From the NCBI GenBank assembly GCA_004794655.1, contig SMMW01000501.1, positions 1,054,001 through 1,118,000 of the forward strand: a DNA stretch of 64,000 nt, in the 5' to 3' direction. The translations under genes were made by a program, and so were the position numbers. Under the pieces are notes generated by a model. The model did no database searches, was not told the DNA's origin, and was given only the letters and a program-made list of their open reading frames with translations. Numbering within the stretch: position 1 is the first letter of the stretch; each line of letters opens with the position of its first letter. Positions 50,101-58,120 of the stretch are shown one piece after another. The stretch comes from Marisa cornuarietis. Its lineage: Eukaryota > Mollusca > Gastropoda > Architaenioglossa > Ampullariidae.

Positions 50101-53100
50101 TTTTTTTTTTTTTTTTTGCATGGTGTATAGATAAGTCTCCTATACATTTGGCCTTTTCATTATCTATAAACAAGGGGTACAAGTCACCAGATCAACACAC
50201 CTTCCAAGGTGACAGCCTGAGTGGGCCTTTTGGTCCATGTGAAGAAACAAAATTTGGCTGAGAAGAAAGTCTTTAGAGATTTCTACACCAGCTGCTGTCA
50301 CCATTTACGGAGTCAGGAAGATCTCAATGATTTGTGTTATCATTTAAGTGAGAGGCGGAATCATTAAGATAGTCTTTGGTTTCTATTTCCCCTTCAACAC
50401 CTACCTTGCCTTCAGTCGTATGCTCCTTATCCACCATTTGTGATTCTTCCTTATTTTGATGATCTAAATCTGAAGATGATATGGATATAAAATGCACCAA
50501 TGCTGCTGTCTCGCTTTCCAGCTCATCAGGCAAATCTTGCACTCCTGATGGTTAAGACTTCCTTTGCTGTATAGCACTTCACTTGTCTTACTTGATGCTC
50601 GATTTGCAGTAAAAGGCAAATTTTGATTGTAGATTGAAATGTGCAAAAATAAACCTTTGCTGACATCACTTCTTCTGGAAAAGAGGTTGGACGTTTCCAA
50701 AAATAATTTTCTACAGAGTTTTTATGTATATATAAATAAGTAGGCATAAGTATCTTTTTTTAAAAAAAAACCGATGCTTTAAGTACCTACAAAAGTAAAT
50801 ATTGCATTATAAATATAGCACAAGAAAGTTACTCCAGTAAAAAGAACTTCATAGGAGAAATCAGTTTTTAAATAAGACAGTTCCAGGTATGATTGACCAT
50901 AAAAATAAATTCCATTAGTCTCCACATAAATTGCATGTAAATATTGTATGTCCTATGGGAAACTTTGTTTCAAGTATCTCCAAAGATTATTAATGGTTAT
51001 CAGACTGAGTCTGGTGAGTCAGCAGATCAATTTGTGTTTGTGGGGTGGAAACAACAGGAAGTTTCAAGATCTGTTTTAATCACAGAGAGAGAGGGAGGTC
51101 AGTAACTCACCTATGGCAATAGGACATGTATGGGGGGCTTGTCAAAGTTTAAATTGGTTTACCTTTTCCATACTGCTTCTGGAACTGTTATTGTTTTCAG
51201 CATTTAGCAGAAAACCAGACAGTTTCTTAAATCTGGTTCATGTTTAAAGTTTCTTTCTATTGTAGACATGGACACTGGCCCAGCAGAGCTGCTTTCACAG
51301 GATTTGTTTCTTCCCCCTTCCACCTGATATTAGCACCCCCATCTTTTTTTTTCTTTGCAGCACAAGGTAGCAGGGGCTGATGCAGCGCTTTTTGTAAAAT
51401 TAACCCCAGTAGTTGCTTACTCAGCATCAAGAAGTGTGGCTTCTAATCCTGCAGTCATCCATATACATATTTCCTAGAAATTATTACTAAAAAAGATTCA
51501 GCCAGGTCATCTGTGTTGGTTCAAAATGAATAAGAGCATTACTTTGTGGGATTAAGTCTTACAATTAAGTAACGTCAGTTGATTTGGATATAATAAACAG
51601 CAGTCAAGCCATCAGTCGTGGGTTCATCAGCATCAGTCCTTAACACCATCTTTCATGCCATCTCGTCCTTTACGCAGAAGCGTGGTCAATAAATTTTTTT
51701 CTTAAGTGATCCATCTTCATTGAGCATGATTTAAATTGTTTATTTTCCTTCAAGACATCAAGACCAAGGGTGGCTTTTTGTTTTCAGCCCAGTATACTGA
51801 TCAAAATTTTTAACAAGTTACAGAAACAGAGCTTTCCATCCATCCTCCCCAGCAGAAGGTACCAAGCATGGTTTTTGTTATGTTTTCAGATTGTGGGCCC
51901 AGTAATTTTATCCTAGTTTGTTATGTTTGAAACAGATTCTTTTGTTGCACAATGGTGCATAAGATGTTATAATGTGATCTGCTCCATCTCTATTGTAGTT
52001 CAGTTCGACCAGTTCGAGATCCAACAGCACTATGACGAGTTCTTTGAAGAAGTTTTTGTAGAGATGGAAAAGGTAGGAACCAGTGGTTTGTGAATCCTAT
52101 AACAAACTGCCTTTTCTGTAGTTGTTGAGAGGGGTGACAAGACTTAGGACAGAATGGGCGTGAATAAAGATTTTAAAAGCATGAATATTTTAAAAGTTCA
52201 CCTGCATTTATTAATCTGCTAAAATGGTATTAGTTTTGTTTTGGATTTTGTGTATATTTAGTCAGGGTTATTCATCCTCCCTCCCTCCCATCCATTCAGT
52301 AATGTGTTAAGCTCTCTGCTGGGTCAGGTGGCTTTAGGATTGGTCTTGACAGAATTTTCAGCCTTGCAGTATCTAAAATGGCAGCTTAGTTGCTGATTAT
52401 CTCCATTAGTGCCCTAGGTTAATGCCAGATGAGAAACTAAACGCATTCGTAAGTCATTTTCTTTTTGCACAAACTGAATAGATTGATATTAAATACAATT
52501 TTAATGAAATTAATCATGTTACTGGCGTGCAGTAGAGTGCAAAGAACCAAAACTTACGTTGACTTCACAGTTACTCTTACTGTAGCTAGTGAAAGGTTTT
52601 TGATGCACGCCATTCTTTTTTTTTCCTCACCAGTGCATGATGGTTGTATAGCTGTGATCTGCAGCTACATGTAAAACATTATCTGGTCAGATTAGTAGCA
52701 TAACTGAGGAGTACTTAATTCTCTTAGCACGACTTAAAAATATAACATTACAATAACTGGCAATTGTGAAGACGACAGTGGGTGAACTTTGTTTTTTATT
52801 AATGCTGCTCTGAGATAAACATTAGACCAAGAAACCTATAAATTTTTGGGAATGAGAAAACTAGAACTTAGTAATAAAAGTAATGAAAATCACCTTCCCT
52901 GTGCTGCCCGGTAAAGCCACAATCGTGGCCTGTCTTACTAAGAGGGTTACTAGATTTATCAAAGACGTAAGCAAAAAGAATTTTTCAGAAAGACGACTGT
53001 GTGGCTCTAAGCATTTTCTAGCATATAGTGAAACTTGTTAGTTGTCCTATTGTTGTTGATAGTATGTGCCATGTTTAAAATTTTTTTTTTTTGCAGTATG

Positions 53101-54698
53101 GTGAGATTGAGGAAATGAATGTTTGTGACAACCTTGGTGACCATCTTGTGGGCAATGTGTATGTCAAGGTAAAATCGGCAGAACTTGCTCTACAGAGCAT
53201 AGGCTAGTTGTGACCAGTCTATTGTAAGACATTCAAGAGGATAAGAAAAAGCACAGATCATGGTAGGAAATTAAAAGTAAAGTCCAAGTGGCATCATCAA
53301 AAGAAACCTAACTTTGCAGTTATGAGAATAGCACCACCTCTTTCTCTTGCCTAACTCACCCAACTCCTTCCTTCCTTGAAAATTATTTTTGATTACAATT
53401 ATGTAGTTGTGCATTTCCAGGGTAACAGATGCTTTTTGACTTCCCTTTAATTATTTACATTAATCCTGTTTACATTAAGAGTATCCTAAAATGTAGACCT
53501 TGACTTTTTCTAGTTCCATCGTGAGGAAGATGCCGATAAAGCTGTTGCTGACTTGAACAATCGTTGGTTCAATGGGCGACCAGTGAATGCAGAGCTTTCT
53601 CCTGTTACTGACTTCAGAGAAGCCTGTTGTCGTCAGTATGAAATGGGGTAAAAAAAATATATATATATAATCTCCATACTTCTCACATTTCCAATAGTTA
53701 TAGTTAAAGCTTTTTATTATTCAACTAGTTAACATTTTATGACCAGCCATGTGTTATTGATTACAACTTGCACGAAGCGCACTCAGTTTTACTGTATCTT
53801 GCCATAACATTTAAACGTGGTCGTCTCTCTGCTAATTTTACCAATTTGGGGGGAAAATGTGTGAACTGTTGGACATGAATGTTTCTTGTGACCAGGGAGT
53901 GTACAAGAGGTGGGTTCTGCAACTTCATGCATCTGAAGCCAATCTCACGAGAGTTACGGCGAGAATTGTACGGGCGTCGCAAGAAGTCACGGAGGTGAGT
54001 GAGACAGAGCTGTCTCTTCTGAACTTGTCCTCACTGCAATGCTGTGTTTTTCTGTTTGTATCAACATTAACTTTGTTAGGGGCAATGAGATGTGAGCAGA
54101 GTGGTGCTACACCAGTGAGACTAATTGGATCCTACAATAAACATCAGCATTGTCATAGTGAAAACTTTGAAATCTGTATGAAGGTTGATTAGTACTAAGG
54201 ATCAACATTCGTTTCAAACTCTTTTAAGCTTCTTAAAGGATTAGTGTTTGGTGACCAGATTTCATTGGTTGACTTTGTTACGACAAAATTTTTACACAGG
54301 TATTCATCAGCAGTGGTTTTCTGTTTTGCTCTCTGAGGGAAATGGCAGTATAATCAGTCTAAAAAGCCAAGAGCTATTTCTACAGAACGTTAAAGGTGTA
54401 TAAGTTAAGAAGGTTTTAGGAACAATTTGTTCTTATGTTTTGTCATACTGTGAATTTGGTTGCTGTTATCTATCAGTGGGTTTTCATCTTTTCCAGGTCC
54501 AGGTCTCGTTCGCGCAGTAAAAGTCGAAGCAGGGAGCGTGGTGGTGAACGTCCAGAGCGTGGAGAACGTGGTGGTGGTGGTGGTGGAGAACGTGGTGGTG
54601 GTGGCGGCGGCGGTGGTGACCGTGCACGGCATAGATCACGCTCGCGCAGCAGGGAGAAGCGAAGATCACGTTCTCGAGATCGCCATGGACGCTACTAA
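44082..54698 (+). CDS. U2AF1: U2 snRNP auxiliary factor small subunit (U2AF35), whole coding span, 8 positions / 9 exons
   Basis: U2AF35 dimerises with U2AF65 and contacts the AG at 3' splice sites in the nucleus, recruiting U2 snRNP. I assembled the coding exons by hand: 44082-44125, 46449-46536, 46673-46739, then either 48936-49012 or 51999-52072, then 53097-53168, 53514-53647, 53896-53994 and 54497-54698. All introns are GT..AG and the frame is continuous. The protein is 260 aa with exon 4A or 259 aa with 4B, against about 240 aa in human. Zinc finger 1 is C18, C27, C33, H37. The UHM/RRM follows at about residues 65-147 and has W134, the residue that packs against U2AF65. Zinc finger 2 is C155, C163, C169, H173. 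The tail is an RS/Gly-rich domain. S34 and Q157, both human leukaemia hot-spot positions, are conserved. The start ATG (AAAATGGCG) gives the family N-terminus [15 protein letters not shown]. The identity is certain; use of the alternative exons is inferred. Confidence 0.97.
45984..46238. repeat. 127-bp tandem duplication in U2AF1 intron 1
   Basis: Two adjacent copies (45984-46110 and 46111-46238) starting TTTTGTCACTTCCTGTTTTC and ending near GCTCTG, differing at roughly a dozen positions. It contains acceptor-like TTCCAG and could affect splicing, but no exon is evident. Confidence 0.9.
46449..46536 (+). CDS. U2AF1: U2AF1 coding exon 2 (zinc finger 1)
   Basis: 88 nt between acceptor TCTGACAG and donor GTAAAA. 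Completes Lys15 and encodes 29 residues, including the first CCCH zinc finger C18-x8-C27-x5-C33-x3-H37. Ser34 is present in the CSRLH motif. The exon ends at ...PTFSQ, as in vertebrates. Confidence 0.96.
46673..46739 (+). CDS. U2AF1: U2AF1 coding exon 3 (67 nt)
   Basis: 67 nt, encoding [20 protein letters not shown] then Ser-His, plus one base of the next codon. The acceptor is GTTTCAG and the donor GTAAGT. This is the equivalent of the 67-nt exon that is duplicated in vertebrates (exons Ab and 3); only one copy is seen here. Confidence 0.95.
47085..47583. mobile_element. Fold-back (long inverted repeat) element in U2AF1 intron 3
   Basis: The left arm (about 47085-47324) and right arm (about 47355-47583) are reverse complements at roughly 80% identity around a loop of about 30 bases. 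Shared landmarks are AACCTGTAAATTTCAG, CACCATTCACAACATTGCC and CTTTGAAAGYCTGCATTTC-like sequence next to the loop. No ORF. The RNA would form a long hairpin inside the U2AF1 pre-mRNA. A second, left-truncated copy is at 62386-62742. Confidence 0.85.
47616..48110 (+). pseudogene. Broken or unusual ORF nested in U2AF1 intron 3
   Basis: From ATG 47616 one frame stays open to 48110 apart from a single TAG at 47862-47864, in AT-rich DNA where about a dozen stops would be expected. The first part starts with a signal-peptide-like [20 protein letters not shown] and has a Cys-containing middle. After the stop the same frame has a hydrophobic stretch ([20 protein letters not shown]) and a polar tail ending NKLVAKT. 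A second frame over 47840-48004 also encodes a hydrophobic helix ([20 protein letters not shown]). The layout resembles a type I membrane protein with a disabling stop, or a spliced gene or retrocopy. An acceptor-like TTTCTATAG precedes the ATG. Family unknown. It lies directly beside the fold-back element at 47085-47583. Confidence 0.3.
48936..49012 (+). CDS. U2AF1: U2AF1 coding exon 4A (one of two alternative copies)
   Basis: 77 nt between TTTTGCAG and GTAGTA. With the A carried over from exon 3 it encodes 26 residues, starting Ile-Met and containing [18 protein letters not shown], then TELEDK. Length and end match the usual U2AF35 sequence (human also has 26 residues here). It forms the lead-in and first helix of the UHM. 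The start phase (one base carried in) and end phase (0) equal those of exon 4B. Confidence 0.93.
50324..50700 (-). pseudogene. Antisense coding-like remnant with a frame change, in the intron between U2AF1 exons 4A and 4B
   Basis: Two overlapping minus-strand frames look protein-like. One runs from 50700 to about 50540 ([17 protein letters not shown]...). The other runs from about 50545 to the TGA at 50324-50326 ([18 protein letters not shown]..., then an acidic stretch with [15 protein letters not shown]). Joining them needs a frame change near 50540 and no splice signals are there, so a decayed gene or retrocopy is more likely than a working gene. No family is recognised, and chance cannot be excluded. 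Confidence 0.22.
51999..52072 (+). CDS. U2AF1: U2AF1 coding exon 4B (alternative copy)
   Basis: 74 nt between CTATTGTAG and GTAGGAAC. With the carried A it encodes 25 residues, starting Ile-Gln and containing [18 protein letters not shown], then VEMEK. It is a divergent duplicate of exon 4A about 3 kb upstream, with one residue fewer before the shared YGEIEEM of exon 5. Both copies keep the core FFEEVF helix. HYDEFFEEV is closer to the vertebrate form, while the length of 4A is closer. No stop or damaged splice site is visible. Confidence 0.9.
52740..52960. repeat. Possible decayed relative of the 42360 MITE
   Basis: Shares GAAGACGAYAGTG, GCCACAATCGTG and a terminal GGGTTA with the PSENEN-intron MITE, in the same order. 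The rest has diverged. It lies in the U2AF1 intron before exon 5. Confidence 0.35.
53097..53168 (+). CDS. U2AF1: U2AF1 coding exon 5
   Basis: 72 nt, phase 0 on both sides, after a long poly-T/TTGCAG acceptor. Encodes [20 protein letters not shown] then VYVK, the beta2-beta3 part of the UHM, essentially identical to other animal U2AF35 proteins. Confidence 0.96.
53514..53647 (+). CDS. U2AF1: U2AF1 coding exon 6 (UHM end and start of zinc finger 2)
   Basis: 134 nt, acceptor TTTTTCTAG. Encodes 44 residues from [11 protein letters not shown] through LNNRWFNG to CCRQYEM. It contains W134 in the RWF motif, which binds U2AF65, and Q157, one of the human mutation hot spots. It ends with two bases of Gly161 before GTAAAA. 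Confidence 0.96.
53896..53994 (+). CDS. U2AF1: U2AF1 coding exon 7 (zinc finger 2)
   Basis: 99 nt between GTGACCAG and GTGAGTG. Encodes [20 protein letters not shown] then [12 protein letters not shown], completing the second CCCH finger with C163, C169 and H173. CpG dinucleotides are frequent in its arginine codons although the surrounding introns are CpG-poor. Confidence 0.96.
54497..54698 (+). CDS. U2AF1: U2AF1 terminal coding exon (RS and glycine-rich tail)
   Basis: 202 nt from acceptor TTTTCCAG to stop TAA. Encodes [20 protein letters not shown], two glycine runs of six and eight residues, then [20 protein letters not shown] and GRY. This is the SR-protein interaction tail. It is a little longer than the human tail because of the [12 protein letters not shown] insertion. 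Other frames and the opposite strand are also open here, but only as low-complexity shadows. Confidence 0.95.
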
Positions 54699-55146
54699 TT
54701 TTTCCTCACCATCATGTCATGTCTTAAAATGTTATCAGTTGTGGGAAATGGCAACAGCACTAATATCAGTTTGTTGTCAAACTACTTGCCGATACTTATA
54801 GGATTCAATTGATTCTAACTGTTGAATATTTAGAAGAAGAAAAAAGAAGCTGGGGGCTGAGTCCCCCTTAAACTGTCTTTTTGCAGTGGGGACATTTATT
54901 CACATCAGTGTAAGGCAGAATTGAGAGCATTTAGATAACTGGTTGACTCTTCACATACTTTTTGTAGTGCTGTAACTAGAAATCAAGGGGCGGAGTGAAA
55001 GCTAGGCCGAGATCCTGGTTTCATGTGTGTGATTTCATGAACACATATGAAACCTATTCAGGCAGGTTAGTTTTGTAAACCCACGAGTGCTATTTGACCA
55101 TCAAGTTTGTTACGATTTGTTCACTCATCTTCAGTTTTTTTAAGGG

Positions 55147-55152
55147 AATAAA
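55147..55152 (+). terminator. U2AF1: Candidate U2AF1 polyadenylation signal
   Basis: A canonical AATAAA sits 449 bases after the U2AF1 stop and is followed by GT-rich sequence (TTTTGTTTGTTTG). It is the first canonical hexamer I see downstream of the gene. Assignment is by position only. Confidence 0.55.
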
Positions 55153-55833
55153 TGTTGTAATAGCAGAGATTTTGTTTGTTTGACAACCTCTACTGGTTGA
55201 TGATGGTACTTGGGTGTGGATGTATGGAGATCTTTGTGCAGTCACGATTTCAGCATGTGCACACACACACACACACACAAATAATTGCAGGTACACAAGT
55301 GCAAATCACAGCCACAAGCGAAAGCACAGAATTTGAGCGAAGTGATAACACCTACAAATGGTGTGGTTTAAGCCGTCGTTGGCGTGCAATTTCATTATCT
55401 TTTATTTGATCGTGATCTAGTAATGTCTTAGGAGTAATCTCTAGGCACGGTGATCAAGAACTGACCAAACTTCACATTCATTTTCCTCACAAAGTTTGTA
55501 TCTCAGTCTGTTCTCAGCATGTGGCGGTTGGTGTCAACTTCACATACCTGCTTCTATTGTATTTTATTTTTCTTTAAACAATGATGGTATCAAGTGTCAG
55601 CGGCTCAGGTGTGTGGTGAGAGTGTAGCTTATGCACACGCACCTGTACCGCCGTTAACAAATCACAACTTGACCTTCCTCTTGCTGCATCACCTGGAGAA
55701 ATCTGACATTTTCATAACTGCTGAAGGCTAACCTGGTTGAAATGCAAACAAGCACTTCGCCGTTGTTTGTCACAAAAAGGCGCTGTACAATTATTATTGA
55801 GAAAAATACGCGGTATTCTAATTTCTGGTGTCA
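55153..55833. other. Gene-free stretch downstream of U2AF1
   Basis: Contains (CA)n at 55258-55280 and nothing else recognisable. CpG content rises again here compared with the U2AF1 region. Confidence 0.5.
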
Positions 55834-55941
55834 ATGAAGGCCGCAGCCAACGCTAGAGCTACTAAGTCACTGGCCAGTCATGAACCATCTCTTTTTGACA
55901 AAGTGTGGAAACAGGTCGCGCCCAATCTTCCTAACTTCAAG
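55834..55941 (+). CDS. Candidate first exon, unrecognised
   Basis: ATG (55834) opens 36 codons (MKAAANARATKSLASHEPSL then FDKVWKQVAPNLPNFK) ending exactly at a consensus donor AAG|GTGAGA. A possible next exon with acceptor TGCTTAG and donor GTAAGAGC lies at 56224-56272, but that is inside the pogo-like element. The basic, Ala-rich start could be a mitochondrial targeting segment. No family recognised. This may be chance. Confidence 0.25.
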
Positions 55942-55996
55942 GTGAGAATTGGCAAACTTCATATTGTGGTAAATCACGGAGGAAATAATTATAGTA

Positions 55997-57488
55997 CAGC
56001 AAAACCTCATGTTAAGACTCGCTAATATCCGCCAAAAAACGGATCTCAACTAATAGGGGTTGTAGTAGGGAGATCAACCAGTCTGCTTTCATTCCACGAA
56101 CCATGACAACAAACATCTATATATTCAAGTTCATTTATTTAAATACTGAAATAATGTTCCTTAAAACCATATAATGCTTTTCTTTTATTTTTAATCGTTT
56201 TTGCTTCACGTGGTCATGCTTAGTCTTCCATTGTTGGCGTTACTGAAGATTTGTCGGGAACTAACTCTTCAGGTAAGAGCAATCGGTCAATACCACAAAG
56301 ACGCTTTCTTAAAATGCATTATTTATATTTTTAATGTGATTTCTTCACAAAGTGGCAATAGAGCACAAAGTCAATAATTTTAATTTTTTAGTAGACAGTG
56401 ACTTCTGCAAACGATGGTTAATGAAGCACTACCGACTGAGGTGCGCTGGTAAAGAGACGACAATGAACAGGGGACCGGTCATGTCAACTAAAAACCATAT
56501 CCCCCCCCCCCCCCGGGTATATCAACCTCCCACGTGAGTCGAATCGAACTCGGTATGATCATGCGTCCTACGTAAGGCAACATCGTCACATGCCGAAAGT
56601 CGAATCGATCAGCCCAAGGCTAAATATATCCCTAAATAAATAAGTATATGGCTAAATAAATAAGCGTGTGGCTAAATAAATGAGTATAAAGTATATGGCT
56701 AAATGAATGCCCGACAAGCTTCACCTGAACGTCTGCATATACATTTCATAAGAACCTCCAGGCTAAAGAACATAATGACGACAAAGGTTAACAAAAAAAA
56801 CTTGATTTAAGTGAAAATCGCGTGTATGCGCCATTGTGAGATCTTCCCATCGTGTGCAGATACATTTAATGCAAACCTCAAAACTAAAGAATGATGACAC
56901 CAAGGTTTCTTTCTGGGGGGGGGGTGAGGAGGCAATTTTTTTGTTTTTGTTTTTTTAACTATAATTAAAAGAAAAATCGCGCTGTGCGCCATTGTGTGAT
57001 TTGTGCTCCGAATGTGCATTGCCAAACCTACATTTTTGTTTAGTGCAATGGTAGCTGAACTTGTTAGAACAACGAGTCAATAGCGACTTTTGTCATTACA
57101 GAGTCTTTTGAGTGGATGGATTCTACTTTCAGTGTAGAAACGATATGGTAGCTATGACTGGGGCGATATGGCTTGGGTCGAAATCACAGGTGACCCATAG
57201 ACCAAGCAGTCTCTTTTTAAGATGTACTAATTTAATGCGATTTCTACAAAAACTCGTAATTTGGAGTAAGCAGCCAGCCAGAAGCAGTCTATTTTAAACT
57301 GTACTTAATGTTTTCCAACTTTTACAAAAGAAAAAGTCGTAACAGGGCACAAGCTGCCGTAAGTCAGGTTGGGAAGGCAGTCGTAACAGAGATGACTTTT
57401 ATGTAGCGAAATAAGTCCTTGAACAATGTTTGGGTCGTAACTAAGAGGGGGTCATAATCGGGAAGGTCTTAATAAAGAGGTTTTACTG
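55997..57488. mobile_element. Pogo/Tc1-mariner-like element, decayed, about 1.5 kb
   Basis: Left end TA|CAGCAAAACCTCATGTTAAGAC and right end GTCTTAATAAAGAGGTTTTACTG|TA are inverted repeats flanked by TA, as in pogo-type elements (CAGTAAAACCTC...). The interior has no intact transposase that I can recognise. It includes minisatellite-like units (GGCTAAATAAATAAG, 56625-56710) and a duplicated block of about 140 bases containing GAAAATCGCG...GCGCCATTGTG (56720-57000). Confidence 0.6.
56625..56710. repeat. Short minisatellite of about 23 bp inside the pogo-like element
   Basis: Three to four units of GGCTAAATAAATAAGTATAT with substitutions. Confidence 0.75.
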
Positions 57489-57814
57489 TATTTGGAGATC
57501 TGAAATAAACTGTCACTATCGAAAGCCCAAAGTTCTGAAGAGGTATCTCCGTATCTCAAAGACTGCTTTACTTCTGCTCAATGCCTATAGTCCAACAATG
57601 CTCTCCATAGCCTTAACAGTGGAGTATAATCGAGACTAAGGACCTTTAAATTATCAGGCGAACACCTTTTTGTCCGCCTTTTTCCAGTTAAAAGAACCCC
57701 TCAACGCATCCAGTCTGTTGGTACTCTAACCTCTTCAGAACTACGGCCTCTGATTATAACTAATGCGGCACTCGGGTGAGCCTTTAAGGAAGGTGAGAAG
57801 GCTTGACTGAGTCC
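57489..57814. other. Gap between the pogo-like element and the cysteine-rich gene
   Basis: Nothing recognisable. It should contain the 3'UTR of the minus-strand gene at 57815-58120, but I saw no clear TTTATT signal close to the stop. Confidence 0.4.
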
Positions 57815-58120
57815 TCAAATGTCCAGTTTCTCGACGTCGGCGGGAAGGACGAGATCGCCGGCGGTGGCGATGTAGCAGTCGTCGAACCAGCGCTGGTGGC
57901 ACATGCAGCAATGCTCGATCTCCGAGCCGTAGAACTCGCCGCACACCAGGCACGCACCCAGGTAACGCTCTTTGAACATGCCGACCGTCAGGTGGCTGAC
58001 GTTGCAGGTGGGACACAAGTCGCTCTTCGTGAACACGTGGCGTCCCACGACTGGGGTGTACACCGTCAGTGACGTCAGTATGACGACAGCAAGTACCGCG
58101 GCGACGACGACCTTCAACAT
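57815..58120 (-). CDS. Predicted secreted cysteine-rich protein, single exon, 101 aa
   Basis: An ATG-started ORF in a good context (GCGCCATGT on the minus strand). Its third codon positions are strongly G/C, unlike nearby AT-rich DNA, which argues for real coding. Residues 1-20 (MLKVVVAAVLAVVILTSLTV) are a signal peptide or an N-terminal anchor. The mature part has eight cysteines: C36-P-T-C39, C57-L-V-C60, then C71, C72, C74 and C82, with H43, H70 and H75 nearby. Two CxxC pairs plus HCCMCH could form zinc-ribbon-like knuckles or disulfides. I do not recognise the family and assign no function. Missing upstream exons cannot be excluded. No clear polyadenylation signal was found just downstream. 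Confidence 0.8.
   Translation of the reverse strand: MLKVVVAAVLAVVILTSLTVYTPVVGRHVFTKSDLCPTCNVSHLTVGMFKERYLGACLVCGEFYGSEIEHCCMCHQRWFDDCYIATAGDLVLPADVEKLDI

Noticed and set aside
54405..54669. Minus-strand and alternative-frame ORFs over the U2AF1 last exon
   Set aside because: Shadows of the RS/Gly-rich coding sequence.
56224..56272. Exon-like segment with TGCTTAG acceptor and GTAAGAGC donor
   Set aside because: Lies inside the pogo-like element. The 49-nt length and lack of partner exons leave it unsupported; the opposite strand reads as a short acidic end that could be transposase debris.
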